Assembly: GCA_030530185.1 (NCBI GenBank)
Contig: JAUMVL010000034.1
Span: 1 to 12,965 of the forward strand
Direction of reading: 5' to 3'
Length of the DNA stretch: 12,965 nucleotides
From: Clostridia bacterium
GTDB lineage: Bacteria > Bacillota > Clostridia > Christensenellales > CAG-138
Shown: positions 6,326 through 12,965 of the stretch, in pieces
Layout: the number at the start of each line of letters is the position of its first letter
Numbering within the stretch: position 1 is the stretch's first letter
Position numbers and translations under genes: made by a program
The notes under the pieces: generated by a model
Told to the model about the DNA's origin: nothing
The model's database searches: none
Seen by the model: only the letters and a program-made list of their open reading frames with translations

Positions 6326-7079
6326 ATGAGAAAAATAACAAAGCTCGGTGTATTTGACAGCGGACTTGGATATTTCCTACTTTGGTGATACTGCTCGCGT
6401 ACCGTACGGATCCCGTACGCCGGAAACGATCGGTCGATATGCCGAGCAGGACGTGCGATTCCTGCTTTCGCGCGGAGTGGAAGCGATCGTGATCGCCTGC
6501 GGAACCGTCAGTGCGACGTGTCTTGATCGGCTGCAAAGCCGTTACCGGATCCCGATTGTCGGTGTAATCGAACCGGCTTCCATCGAAGCGGTACAAGTGA
6601 CGCAAACCGGTCATATCGGCGTTCTCGGAACAAAAGCGACAATCAAAAGCAACGCATATTCCGACCGGATCTGCTCGGAAAGCCCGAACTGTTGCGTGAC
6701 GGGCATCGCCTGTCCGCTGCTGGTTCCTTTGATTGAAAACGGATACTCGCCCGATGATCCGCTTGTTGAAATGGCGCTGGATCGATATCTTGAGCCGGTC
6801 CGCACGTCCGATATCGACACGCTGATTCTCGGCTGCACGCACTATCCGTTTTTGACGCAGACAATATCCCGCATGCTGCCGAACGTTCGGCTGATCAACA
6901 TCGGAACCGTTCTTGCAAAACGCCTTTCGGAGCATTTTCCGCTTACTGCGTCGAGCGAAAAGAATCTTGTTTCTTACTACGTAAGCGATGCCGACACGGA
7001 GTTTCAAGCCATTGCAAATTCCTATCTCGATGCCATTCGCGCAGAAAACGTGCAAAAAATCAATATCGAATTATATTGA
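6326..7079 (+). pseudogene. murI: Glutamate racemase, frameshifted by a small 5' deletion
   Basis: MurI makes D-glutamate for peptidoglycan. The ATG at 6326 reads MRKITKLGVFDSGLG, the family start with its active-site DSG, then hits TGA after 20 codons. A different frame takes over at DLDISYFGDTARVPYGS and continues intact to 7079, with IEPAS and GCTHYPFL (second catalytic Cys). About 13 residues that should link DSGLG to PDLDISYFGD are missing. The junction sits on a single CGGACTTGGA (6361-6370), which encodes GLG in the first frame and DLD in the second, so a loss of about 47 bases between direct repeats explains both the gap and the shift. The first catalytic Cys sits in IACGTVSA, where most racemases have CNT. 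Translation from GTG 6348 would lack the N-terminal active-site Asp. An assembly or sequencing error is possible because MurI is usually essential. Confidence 0.85.
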
Positions 7080-7108
7080 GAATAGTCTCAAATCGGCTCC
7101 CATATACT
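7080..7108 (+). promoter_or_regulatory. Candidate sigma-E (mother-cell) promoter of spoIIID
   Basis: GAATAGT (7080-7086), 14-nt spacer and CATATACT (7101-7108) match the sporulation sigma-E consensus (KMATATT, 14-15 nt, CATACA-T) at all but one position in each box. In Bacillus, spoIIID is a sigma-E gene. The -35 box starts one base after the murI stop codon. Confidence 0.55.
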
Positions 7109-7132
7109 GTAGCAAAGTGTATGGGAGCCTTT
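7095..7132 (+). terminator. Hairpin after murI, possible weak terminator
   Basis: GGCTCCCATA (7095-7104) and TATGGGAGCC (7120-7129) form a perfect 10-bp stem with a 15-nt loop. Only three T residues follow, so as a terminator it would be weak. It overlaps the -10 box of the candidate spoIIID promoter, and its 3' arm falls in the predicted spoIIID leader. Confidence 0.5.
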
Positions 7133-7147
7133 CCCGTACCGAAAGGA

Positions 7148-7441
7148 ATGGGGGAATTCGATTTGTACTATTCAGAAGAGCGGATCTATGCGGAAGCAAA
7201 CTATATCATAGAGCATCGCGCAACCGTGCGTGAAGCAGCCAAGGTCCTGCATGCCGGGAAAAGCACCGTGCATAAGGATGTGACCGCGCGACTGGAACTC
7301 CTTCGGCCCGCACTTGCCAAACAAGTTCGAGAAATCCTGGATATCAACAAAGCAGAGCGACATATCCGGGGCGGGCAGGCGACGCACGATAAATACATGC
7401 AAAAGCATCAGGCCTTGGGCGAGGCGACGCAGCAGCCGTAA
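7148..7441 (+). CDS. spoIIID: Stage III sporulation transcriptional regulator SpoIIID
   Basis: Small DNA-binding protein that activates or represses many sigma-E genes in the mother cell during endospore formation. The helix-turn-helix is at about residues 26-46 (TVREAAKVL...GKSTVHKDVTARL). The downstream EILDINKAERHIRGGQATHDKY closely matches the SpoIIID family's conserved basic C-terminal region. The ATG at 7148 gives 97 residues, but its GAAAGG is too close to work well. A TTG at 7163, with GGGGG 8 nt upstream, would give 92 residues, close to the Bacillus length of 93, and may be the real start. The 3' end overlaps the convergent comF by 34 bases. Its presence indicates an endospore former. 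Identity is firm, the start less so. Confidence 0.92.
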   Translation: MGEFDLYYSEERIYAEANYIIEHRATVREAAKVLHAGKSTVHKDVTARLELLRPALAKQVREILDINKAERHIRGGQATHDKYMQKHQALGEATQQP

Positions 7442-8064
7442 ACGCGGGCAGCGCCGGCTTTTTTCAACACCTTGGCGCACTCGTACATCGTTGCGCCGGT
7501 TGTAAACACATCATCCACGAGAACGATATGCAGACCCTTGCATTCGGGTTCCGCATAGAAGCTGTTTCGGACGTTTTTTCGGCGCGCGTCGGCTGTCAGG
7601 CGTTTTTGCTGTCGGGTGAATTTCTTTTTCAGCAACAGCTCGTTTGAATACGGAATCCGGTACCTGGAACTGAGATACTGCGTCAGAAGCTCGCTTTGAT
7701 TGAACCCGCGCAACGATTCATGAATCGGATGAATCGGAATCGGTACGAGCAAATCCACCGACCACTCATCGGGAATCTCCATATATTGCGCCAAAAACGG
7801 AACGTAAGAAAAGTCATGGCAGCTTTTCAGCCGTAATACGGCGTTCTTAATCGGCTCGGTATATTGCACGCCGATAAACAGGCCGTCGAGCGGCGGAAGC
7901 CACGTCGGATGCGGGCACAGCAAAATCTGCTGCTGACAGTCTGCACAAAGCCCGTGTTCGTTCAATCTTGCTTCATTTTGGCAGGCATAGCAAATATACG
8001 GTCCCGGAGAAAAGGTGTTTACGACCGCTTTGGAAAGCCAATTCGGATTAAGAAAGTTTTTCAT
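7408..8064 (-). CDS. comF: ComF family protein (phosphoribosyltransferase-like, DNA uptake/recombination)
   Basis: ComF/GntX-family protein linked to natural transformation or DNA metabolism. The 218-residue product has an N-terminal zinc-finger-like set CYAC (Cys25, Cys28) and CADC (Cys40, Cys43), and a C-terminal PRTase-type fold with LVPIPIHPIHESLRGFNQSELL and the PRPP-binding loop VLVDDVFTTGATM. The ATG at 8064 is chosen because GGTGG lies just upstream and the earlier in-frame start at 8103 would overlap recD2 by over 50 bases. The start overlaps the recD2 stop by 17 bases, so the two are co-translated. Only comF is present; the helicase ComFA is not next to it, and the partner here is RecD2. 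The exact biochemical role of this family is unsettled. Confidence 0.92.
   Translation of the reverse strand: MKNFLNPNWLSKAVVNTFSPGPYICYACQNEARLNEHGLCADCQQQILLCPHPTWLPPLDGLFIGVQYTEPIKNAVLRLKSCHDFSYVPFLAQYMEIPDEWSVDLLVPIPIHPIHESLRGFNQSELLTQYLSSRYRIPYSNELLLKKKFTRQQKRLTADARRKNVRNSFYAEPECKGLHIVLVDDVFTTGATMYECAKVLKKAGAARVYGCCVASPKA
7434..7464 (+). terminator. Probable rho-independent terminator of spoIIID, inside comF 3' end
   Basis: AGCCG (7434-7438) and CGGCT (7455-7459) enclose a smaller CGC/GCG hairpin and are followed by six T residues (7459-7464). The spoIIID TAA lies in the stem-loop itself. The structure has an internal loop, so strength is uncertain. It lies wholly within the overlapping or adjacent minus-strand comF coding sequence. 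Confidence 0.5.
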
Positions 8065-10246
8065 ATTCCACCAGGCGCACGGCAAGGGATGTATTGCGCT
8101 CATTTTTCTGTGCGTTGTATACCATCCGGCTGATCGTATCGCTCCGTCCGATGCAATAAACCAGTTTCTTTGCGCGGGTAATTGCCGTATAGAGCAGGTT
8201 GCGCGTCAGCAGCATCGGTGGTCCGCCGGCAAGCGGAAGCAGAACGGTTTTGAACTCACTGCCCTGAGATTTATGGATCGTGATGCAATATGCCAGATCC
8301 AGTTCGTCGAATTTTGTGTACTCATACGTGCAGATTCGACCGTCGTCAAATGCGACGGTTCCGGTTCGCAGATCGTTGTCGAGCGCGACAAGCGTTCCGA
8401 GATCGCCGTTAAACACGCCAAGCCCTTCGGTATAGCTTCCGTTTTTTTCCCGCTTGCGCCATTCGATCTTGTAATCGTTTTTGATCTGCATGATCTTGTA
8501 GCCCTCGCGGAAGAGCGTTTCTCCGTATGAATGCTCCTGTTTCGTGTGGGCTGGAGGATTCAGAACAGCCTGTAAATGCTGATTCAATGCGACGACGCCG
8601 AGAGGACCGGTTTTCATCGGGACAAGCACCTGAACATCCATCAGGGGTTCATCGGTTTGCAGCCGATCGCGCTGGTCCTTGACCAGCTCAGTCAGTCTCC
8701 GGACGATACGATCCGGCGCAGAGATCTCCTCAAACAGGAAGTCGGAGTGATCGGGAGCAAGAATCGGCATCCTGCCGTGATTGACTAAATGTGCATTTCG
8801 CACGATTCGACTTTGCTGTGCCTGTCGGAAGATTTCCGTCAGCTTGCAGGTCGGGATCAAATTGGAACGCAGCGCGTCAAGAAGAACGCTTCCGCATCCG
8901 ACCGGCGGAAGCTGATCACTGTCGCCGACCAAAATCAAGCGTGTTCCGGCGGTCGTGGCCTTTAAGAGCGCATACATCAACGGTGCGTCGACCATCGACA
9001 TCTCATCGACGATCAGCATATCGCACAACAACGGGTTCTCCAGATTGCGGATAAAGCCTTCTCCCGGGATGTATTCCAACAGGCGATGGATCGTCGAAGC
9101 ATCAAATCCCGTTGCTTCGCTCATGCACTTGGCAGCGCGTCCGGTGGGAGCCGCAAGCGAAAGGGAATATCCGGCCTCGGAAAACGCATGGGCAATAAAT
9201 CGGATGATCGTGGTCTTGCCGGTACCGGGACCGCCCGTGATGATCAACAGTCCCGCATTCAGCGCCGACAACACGGCGTCACGCTGCTGATCGGACAGTT
9301 CCAAATGCAACTCGTCCTCAATGGAAGCAAGATCCCAGGTCTGATAAGCCGGCGCTTCCCGCAGCCGGAGCAGACGCTTTGCGATATAATCCTCCATTTT
9401 GGCAAGGTAGGGAAGGAAAATTGCATCCGTTTCTCCGACCGATTGGCTGATGAGATCTCCGCCGCCGATCATCCAGTCAAGCGCTTCGTCCAGCATGTTC
9501 GGATCCGCGCCGAGTAACCGCTGCGCTTCGGCCAAAAGTGCTTTCCTTGCAAGGAACATGTCGCCGCGCTCCTCTTTGGCGCGCTCGAGCGCATAGCGAA
9601 TCCCGGCCTGCAGCCGGGCCAGCGAGTCCGTTTCAAACCCTGCAACATTTTGCGCAATCCGATCGGCCGTCAAAAAGCCGATTCCATCGATGTCATCGAT
9701 CAGTTGATACGGGTTTTCCTGTATCTTTGCAAGGCAGAGATCGCCGTATATTTGAACCATCCGGTTGGCTTGGTTGACCGTAACGCCATACGGCTCCAAT
9801 GCAAGCAGCACGTTCCGCATTTGGGTGTTTTCACGATAGGATCCGAGAATCATGGCCGCTTTTTTTACGCCGATCCCGGGAACCTCTAAGATCGCATCCG
9901 GCGTGTGTTCGAGTACCTGCAGCGTATCAAGGCCGAATTGCGCGACAATCGCTTTGGCCAAGCTCGGACCGACGCCGCGCACCGCGCCGCTTGAAAGATA
10001 GGCTATGATGGATGATTCCGTAGAGGGCGCGACACGGGAATAGGAATTGACGGCAAACTGCTGTCCAAACCGGGCATTGAATGTATACGCTCCATCCAGC
10101 GAAACCGAATCTCCGACATCCAAAAGCGGCATTTTGCCGACTGCCGTGATTGGCATTTTGCCCTGATCGGGCATGACGGAAAGAACGGTATACCCGTTCG
10201 ATGCATTGCGATAGATGATGTTTTGAACGACACCGGTCAATTCCAT
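8048..10246 (-). CDS. recD2: ATP-dependent 5'-3' DNA helicase RecD2
   Basis: Superfamily 1B helicase found in bacteria lacking or in addition to RecBCD, acting in DNA repair and replication-fork maintenance. Over 732 residues: an N-terminal OB-like region, tandem helix-hairpin-helix motifs (about residues 80-135, including VPGIGVKKA), Walker A GGPGTGKTT (338-346), motif II IVDEMSMVD (Asp414, Glu415), GDSDQLPPVG (441-450), TIHKSQGSEF (motif V) and AITRAKK (motif VI). All helicase motifs look intact and the length is typical. The ATG at 10246 follows the glyS terminator by only a few bases; the nearest Shine-Dalgarno (GGAGG, 10264-10260) lies inside the terminator stem, 13 nt upstream. No separate promoter is evident, so expression may rely on read-through from glyS. 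Overlaps comF downstream. Confidence 0.95.
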   Translation of the reverse strand: MELTGVVQNIIYRNASNGYTVLSVMPDQGKMPITAVGKMPLLDVGDSVSLDGAYTFNARFGQQFAVNSYSRVAPSTESSIIAYLSSGAVRGVGPSLAKAIVAQFGLDTLQVLEHTPDAILEVPGIGVKKAAMILGSYRENTQMRNVLLALEPYGVTVNQANRMVQIYGDLCLAKIQENPYQLIDDIDGIGFLTADRIAQNVAGFETDSLARLQAGIRYALERAKEERGDMFLARKALLAEAQRLLGADPNMLDEALDWMIGGGDLISQSVGETDAIFLPYLAKMEDYIAKRLLRLREAPAYQTWDLASIEDELHLELSDQQRDAVLSALNAGLLIITGGPGTGKTTIIRFIAHAFSEAGYSLSLAAPTGRAAKCMSEATGFDASTIHRLLEYIPGEGFIRNLENPLLCDMLIVDEMSMVDAPLMYALLKATTAGTRLILVGDSDQLPPVGCGSVLLDALRSNLIPTCKLTEIFRQAQQSRIVRNAHLVNHGRMPILAPDHSDFLFEEISAPDRIVRRLTELVKDQRDRLQTDEPLMDVQVLVPMKTGPLGVVALNQHLQAVLNPPAHTKQEHSYGETLFREGYKIMQIKNDYKIEWRKREKNGSYTEGLGVFNGDLGTLVALDNDLRTGTVAFDDGRICTYEYTKFDELDLAYCITIHKSQGSEFKTVLLPLAGGPPMLLTRNLLYTAITRAKKLVYCIGRSDTISRMVYNAQKNERNTSLAVRLVEYEKLS

Positions 10247-10251
10247 TTTGC

Positions 10252-10281
10252 AAAAGAAGCCTCCCCAAACGCGGGGGAGGC
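10252..10281 (-). terminator. Rho-independent terminator of glyS
   Basis: On the minus strand GCCTCCCC (10281-10274) pairs with GGGGAGGC (10266-10259) across a 7-nt loop, followed by TTCTTTT (10258-10252). It lies 8 bases after the glyS stop and ends 6 bases before the recD2 ATG. The 3' arm contains the only GGAGG near recD2. Confidence 0.8.
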
Positions 10282-10288
10282 GTGATTG

Positions 10289-11683
10289 TCAGAAGTCAAT
10301 TTTTGCTTCAATATACGCTTTCAGCTCGTCGATCGGGATGCGGACCTGTTCCATTGTGTCGCGGTCGCGCACGGTCACGCACCGATCCTCGACGGAATCG
10401 AAGTCATAGGTGATGCACAGCGGCGTACCGATCTCGTCCTCTCTGCGATACCGCTTGCCGATCGAGCCGGTTTCATCAAAGTCTACATTGAAGTACTTGG
10501 AAAGCATACCGTAGACCTCGGAAGCGCCCTCGGAGAGCTTCTTGGACAGCGGAAGCACCGCAGCCTTAAACGGAGCGAGCGCGGGATGGAGGTGCAGCAC
10601 GGTGCGCACATCGTTGTTTTCGAGCGTCTGCTCCTCGTAAGCATTGCAAAGGACGCAGAGGACCGTTCTTTCGACGCCGAGCGAAGGTTCGATGACGTAC
10701 GGAATATAGCGCTCGTTGCGCTCCGGATTGTAATACGTTAAGTCCTTTCCGGAAGCGTTCTGATGCTGCGTAAGGTCATAGTCGGTACGATCCGCAACGC
10801 CCCAGAGTTCGCCCCAGCCGAACGGGAATTTGAACTCAAAGTCCGTCGTTGCTTTGGAATAGAACACCAGCTCCTCTGGATCGTGATCGCGCATGCGCAG
10901 ATTTTCTTCCCGAATGCCGTTCGAAAGAAGGAAATTCTTGCAGTAGCTGCGCCAGTAATCGAACCATTCGAGATCGGTTCCGGGCTCGCAGAAGAATTCC
11001 AGCTCCATCTGCTCAAATTCACGAACACGGAAAATAAAGTTGCCGGGAGTGATCTCATTCCGGAAGGACTTGCCGATCTGACCGATGCCAAACGGGAGCT
11101 TTTTGCGCGTGGTGCGCTGTACGTTTGCAAAGTTGACAAAGATGCCCTGCGCCGTTTCGGGACGGAGGTATACCGTATTCTTCGCATCCTCGGTGACGCC
11201 CTGGAACGTTTTGAACATCAGATTAAATTGACGGATGTCCGTAAAATTATGCTTGCCGCAGGTGGGGCAGGGAATCTGATGCTCTTCAATGAACTGCTTC
11301 ATCTCGGCTTGGGTGAACGCATCGATCGGCTTTTCAAGCGCAACGCCGTTCTCTGCGGTCCAGTCCTCGATCAGCTTGTCCGCGCGAAAACGCTCCTTAC
11401 ACTCGCGGCAGTCCATCAGCGGATCTGCAAAGCCGCCGAGGTGACCGGATGCCTTCCACGTTTCCGAATTCATCAGAATTGCAGCATCGAGGCCGACATT
11501 ATATGGACTCTCCTGCACGAATTTCTTCCACCAAGCCTTTTTCACGTTGTTTTTCAACTCGACGCCAAGCGGGCCGTAGTCCCATGTATTGCTCAGTCCG
11601 CCGTAAATCTCGCTGCCGGCAAAGATGAAACCGCGGTTTTTGCACAAATTGACAATCTTATCCATCGAAAAGTCATTAGCCAT
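10289..11683 (-). CDS. glyS: Glycyl-tRNA synthetase, dimeric (alpha2) class II type
   Basis: Charges tRNA-Gly with glycine in the cytoplasm. The 464-residue product is the single-chain, eukaryote/archaeal-like form (often named glyQS or glyS), not the alpha2-beta2 GlyQ/GlyS form. It shows the N-terminal GGLSNTWDYGPLG box (28-40), a zinc-binding insert with Cys92/Cys95 and Cys139/Cys142, LRPETAQG, class II motif 2 (GKSFRNEITP then FRVREFEQMELEFF), motif 3 IEPSLGVERTVL, and a C-terminal anticodon-binding domain (HPALAPFKAAVLPL). The ATG at 11683 has GGAGG 8 nt upstream and gives the normal start MANDFSMDKIV; in-frame codons further upstream pass through the promoter. The predicted leader is about 22 nt, too short for a T-box riboswitch. 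Confidence 0.96.
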   Translation of the reverse strand: MANDFSMDKIVNLCKNRGFIFAGSEIYGGLSNTWDYGPLGVELKNNVKKAWWKKFVQESPYNVGLDAAILMNSETWKASGHLGGFADPLMDCRECKERFRADKLIEDWTAENGVALEKPIDAFTQAEMKQFIEEHQIPCPTCGKHNFTDIRQFNLMFKTFQGVTEDAKNTVYLRPETAQGIFVNFANVQRTTRKKLPFGIGQIGKSFRNEITPGNFIFRVREFEQMELEFFCEPGTDLEWFDYWRSYCKNFLLSNGIREENLRMRDHDPEELVFYSKATTDFEFKFPFGWGELWGVADRTDYDLTQHQNASGKDLTYYNPERNERYIPYVIEPSLGVERTVLCVLCNAYEEQTLENNDVRTVLHLHPALAPFKAAVLPLSKKLSEGASEVYGMLSKYFNVDFDETGSIGKRYRREDEIGTPLCITYDFDSVEDRCVTVRDRDTMEQVRIPIDELKAYIEAKIDF

Positions 11684-11711
11684 GTTATGATCCTCCAATT
11701 GAATTGCATTT

Positions 11712-11740
11712 ATTATCTTTCGAATCGACCTCTTTGTCAA
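11712..11740 (-). promoter_or_regulatory. Sigma-A promoter of glyS
   Basis: Minus strand: perfect -35 TTGACA (11740-11735), 17-nt spacer, -10 GATAAT (11717-11712). The expected start is near 11705, giving a short leader to the ATG at 11683. Confidence 0.85.
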
Positions 11741-11824
11741 GCGTCTTTTCGGCTTTTCCGTCGGAAGGCCATGTAAGAAAAACGAAAACTGATTCCCGAA
11801 TACTTCTGTTAATCGTTTGTTTTC

Positions 11825-11869
11825 TTGCGCATCCGATTCACCAAGTTTATAATAAAAACAGGATCGAGG
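11825..11869 (+). promoter_or_regulatory. Sigma-A promoter and RBS of the dehydrogenase gene
   Basis: TTGCGC (11825-11830), 17-nt spacer, perfect TATAAT (11848-11853), then GAGG (11866-11869) 7 nt before the ATG at 11877. The 84 bases between this and the divergent glyS promoter hold no clear operator; a short TTCCGTCGGAA palindrome (about 11756-11766) is the only candidate. Confidence 0.75.
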
Positions 11870-11876
11870 TGAGCGA

Positions 11877-12827
11877 ATGATGCAGATCGTTATTTTGGAT
11901 GGATACAGCGTCAATCCCGGAGATTTGGATTGGGCCCCGTTGAAAAAACTTGGAACGGTTTCCGTTTATGACCGGACGCATCCGTCAATGGTCATACAGC
12001 GCCTGCGCGGCGCGGAAGCCGTCTTTACAAACAAGGTGCGAATGACGAAAGAGGTTTTGCAGAGCGCAAGGCAGCTGAAATTTATCGGAGAATTGGCTAC
12101 CGGCTATGACAATATCGACGTCGCGGCGGCAAGGGAACGCGGGATCACGGTCTGCAACGTTCCCGCCTACAGCACGGAAGCGGTCGCGCAGCTGACGATT
12201 GCGCTTTTGCTCGATGTTACGCAGCGTGCCGCGCACCTGGATCGTCTCGTTCACAAAGGACAGTGGAGCGCATCTCCGGATTTCTGTTTTTGGGACAGAG
12301 CACCTATCCTGCTTGACGGAAAGACGTTTGGAATCATCGGGATAGGACGGATCGGCAAGCGTGTCGCAACCATTGCCAAAGCGCTCGGGATGCGCGTGAT
12401 CGGCTGCAGCCGGAAGCCGAAGCTCGATTTTTGCGGAGAGCAGAAGACCTTTGAAGAAGTCGTCCGTGAATCCGATGTGCTTTCGCTGCACTGTCCGGCG
12501 ACTGCCGATACGATCGGAATGATCAACCGTGATCTGATCCATACCATGAAAGATGGGGCGATTCTGATCAACACGGCAAGAGGGAGTCTTATCAACGAAT
12601 CGGACGTTGCCGAAGCGCTGCAAATCGGAAAGCTTTCGGCATGTGCCGTCGATGTCGTATCGACCGAGCCGATCTCGCGGGCGAATCCGCTGCTCTCGGC
12701 GCCGAACTGCCTGATTACGCCGCATTATGCATGGACGCCCGTTCCGATGCGGCAAAAGCTGATCGACATCTCCGCCGCAAACCTTGCCGCTTTTTTGAAT
12801 GGGTGCCCGATCAATGTGGTTTCCTGA
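11877..12827 (+). CDS. D-2-hydroxyacid dehydrogenase, probably glycerate dehydrogenase/hydroxypyruvate reductase
   Basis: NAD(P)-dependent oxidoreductase that interconverts a D-2-hydroxyacid and its 2-oxoacid, most likely D-glycerate and hydroxypyruvate. The 316 residues show the family N-terminus (IVILDGYSVNPGDLDW), the nucleotide-binding GIGRIG at 155-160, and the catalytic trio Arg235 (NTARGSL), Glu264 (STEP) and His283 (TPHYAW). LDGYSVNPGDL, FWDRAPILLDGKT and the C-terminal NLAAFLNGCPINVV resemble the HprA-type glycerate dehydrogenase group. After the second strand (VIGCSRK, about 174-180) there is no acidic residue of the kind that usually binds the NAD ribose; Ser-Arg-Lys suggests NADP(H). 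The start at 11877 is followed by a second ATG at 11880. The neighbour glyS also uses a C2/C3 metabolite-linked amino acid, but they are divergent, so a joint function is only a guess. Confidence 0.88.
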   Translation: MMQIVILDGYSVNPGDLDWAPLKKLGTVSVYDRTHPSMVIQRLRGAEAVFTNKVRMTKEVLQSARQLKFIGELATGYDNIDVAAARERGITVCNVPAYSTEAVAQLTIALLLDVTQRAAHLDRLVHKGQWSASPDFCFWDRAPILLDGKTFGIIGIGRIGKRVATIAKALGMRVIGCSRKPKLDFCGEQKTFEEVVRESDVLSLHCPATADTIGMINRDLIHTMKDGAILINTARGSLINESDVAEALQIGKLSACAVDVVSTEPISRANPLLSAPNCLITPHYAWTPVPMRQKLIDISAANLAAFLNGCPINVVS

Positions 12828-12843
12828 TTGACTTTTCTTTTCG

Positions 12844-12868
12844 GCGTCGTTTTTCGACGCTTTTTTAT
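12844..12868 (+). terminator. Rho-independent terminator of the dehydrogenase gene
   Basis: GCGTCG (12844-12849), a 5-nt T loop and CGACGC (12855-12860), followed by six T residues and a further T-rich run. It lies 17 bases after the stop codon. The loop and flanks are T-rich, and A runs on the other strand could let it work in both directions. Confidence 0.85.
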
Positions 12869-12881
12869 TTGTTTTCATAAA

Positions 12882-12906
12882 TGCCATGATGTTTTATCAT
12901 TTGGCA
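12882..12906. repeat. Imperfect inverted repeat near the right edge
   Basis: TGCCATGAT (12882-12890) pairs with ATCA and TGGCA (12896-12899, 12902-12906) around GTTTT, with a 2-nt bulge. No T run follows. It could be part of a regulatory site or leader for a gene beyond the window. I see no gene in 12869-12965. Confidence 0.3.
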
Positions 12907-12965
12907 CTTGCCCAACGGACTAAAGAAGGGTATCAAAAACTGAAATATAGTCGGGGTTGTACGCA

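Noticed and set aside
10763..11776. A 337-codon plus-strand open frame opposite glyS
   Set aside because: It is a mirror of the conserved glyS coding frame, and the product resembles no family I know. The 290-codon frame at 3181-4053, opposite ecfA1, is rejected for the same reason.
11684..11876. T-box riboswitch upstream of glyS, common for this gene in Bacillota
   Set aside because: The predicted leader is about 22 nt and no AGGGTGGNACCGCG-type motif or antiterminator structure is present between glyS and the divergent gene.
12869..12965. Minus-strand open frame entering from the right edge toward the terminator at 12844-12868
   Set aside because: About 30 codons are open to the edge but the peptide has no recognisable motif, so it cannot be told from chance.
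1..12965. CRISPR array, insertion sequence, toxin-antitoxin or defence system
   Set aside because: No regularly spaced repeats, transposase frames or defence-protein motifs were seen on either strand; apart from the integrase tail all genes are conserved chromosomal types.

Overview
The window looks like chromosomal DNA of moderate GC from a spore-forming Bacillota, probably a clostridium or close relative. The evidence is an intact SpoIIID-type sporulation regulator, an ECF transporter core next to truA, RecD2, a dimeric glycyl-tRNA synthetase and AGGAGG-type ribosome binding sites. I cannot place it at genus level.

Left edge (1-310): the last 24 codons of a tyrosine recombinase run into a tRNA-Ser(CGA) gene on the opposite strand, the usual layout at the end of an element integrated into a tRNA gene. 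The tRNA has its own promoter and terminator. Next (313-3951, minus strand) is a tightly overlapping operon read in the order ecfA1-ecfA2-ecfT-truA-tadA: two ATPases and the transmembrane scaffold of an energy-coupling-factor vitamin importer, then two tRNA-modifying enzymes. It starts from a near-consensus promoter just left of 4010. Divergent from it is a probable 8-oxoguanine deaminase (4047-5399). A single-domain biotin-protein ligase (minus, 5407-6126) converges on the deaminase and appears to be leaderless.

Middle (6145-7441, plus strand): a short AT-rich regulatory stretch, then a glutamate racemase gene (murI) broken near its 5' end by what looks like a deletion of about 47 bases between short direct repeats. 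It is followed by spoIIID, preceded by a convincing match to a mother-cell sigma-E promoter.

Right half (7408-11683, minus strand): glyS with its own sigma-A promoter and terminator, then recD2 and comF, which overlap each other. The last gene (11877-12827, plus) is a glycerate/D-2-hydroxyacid dehydrogenase, divergent from glyS and ended by a clear terminator.

Most of the region is conserved housekeeping. I found no CRISPR array, insertion sequence, toxin-antitoxin pair, defence island or other convincing new system. The points worth attention are the murI lesion, the recombinase-tRNA junction, the apparent lack of a normal start codon for the conserved EcfT N-terminus, the glutamine in place of the H-loop histidine in EcfA1, the leaderless birA, and the placing of terminators and ribosome binding sites inside neighbouring genes.
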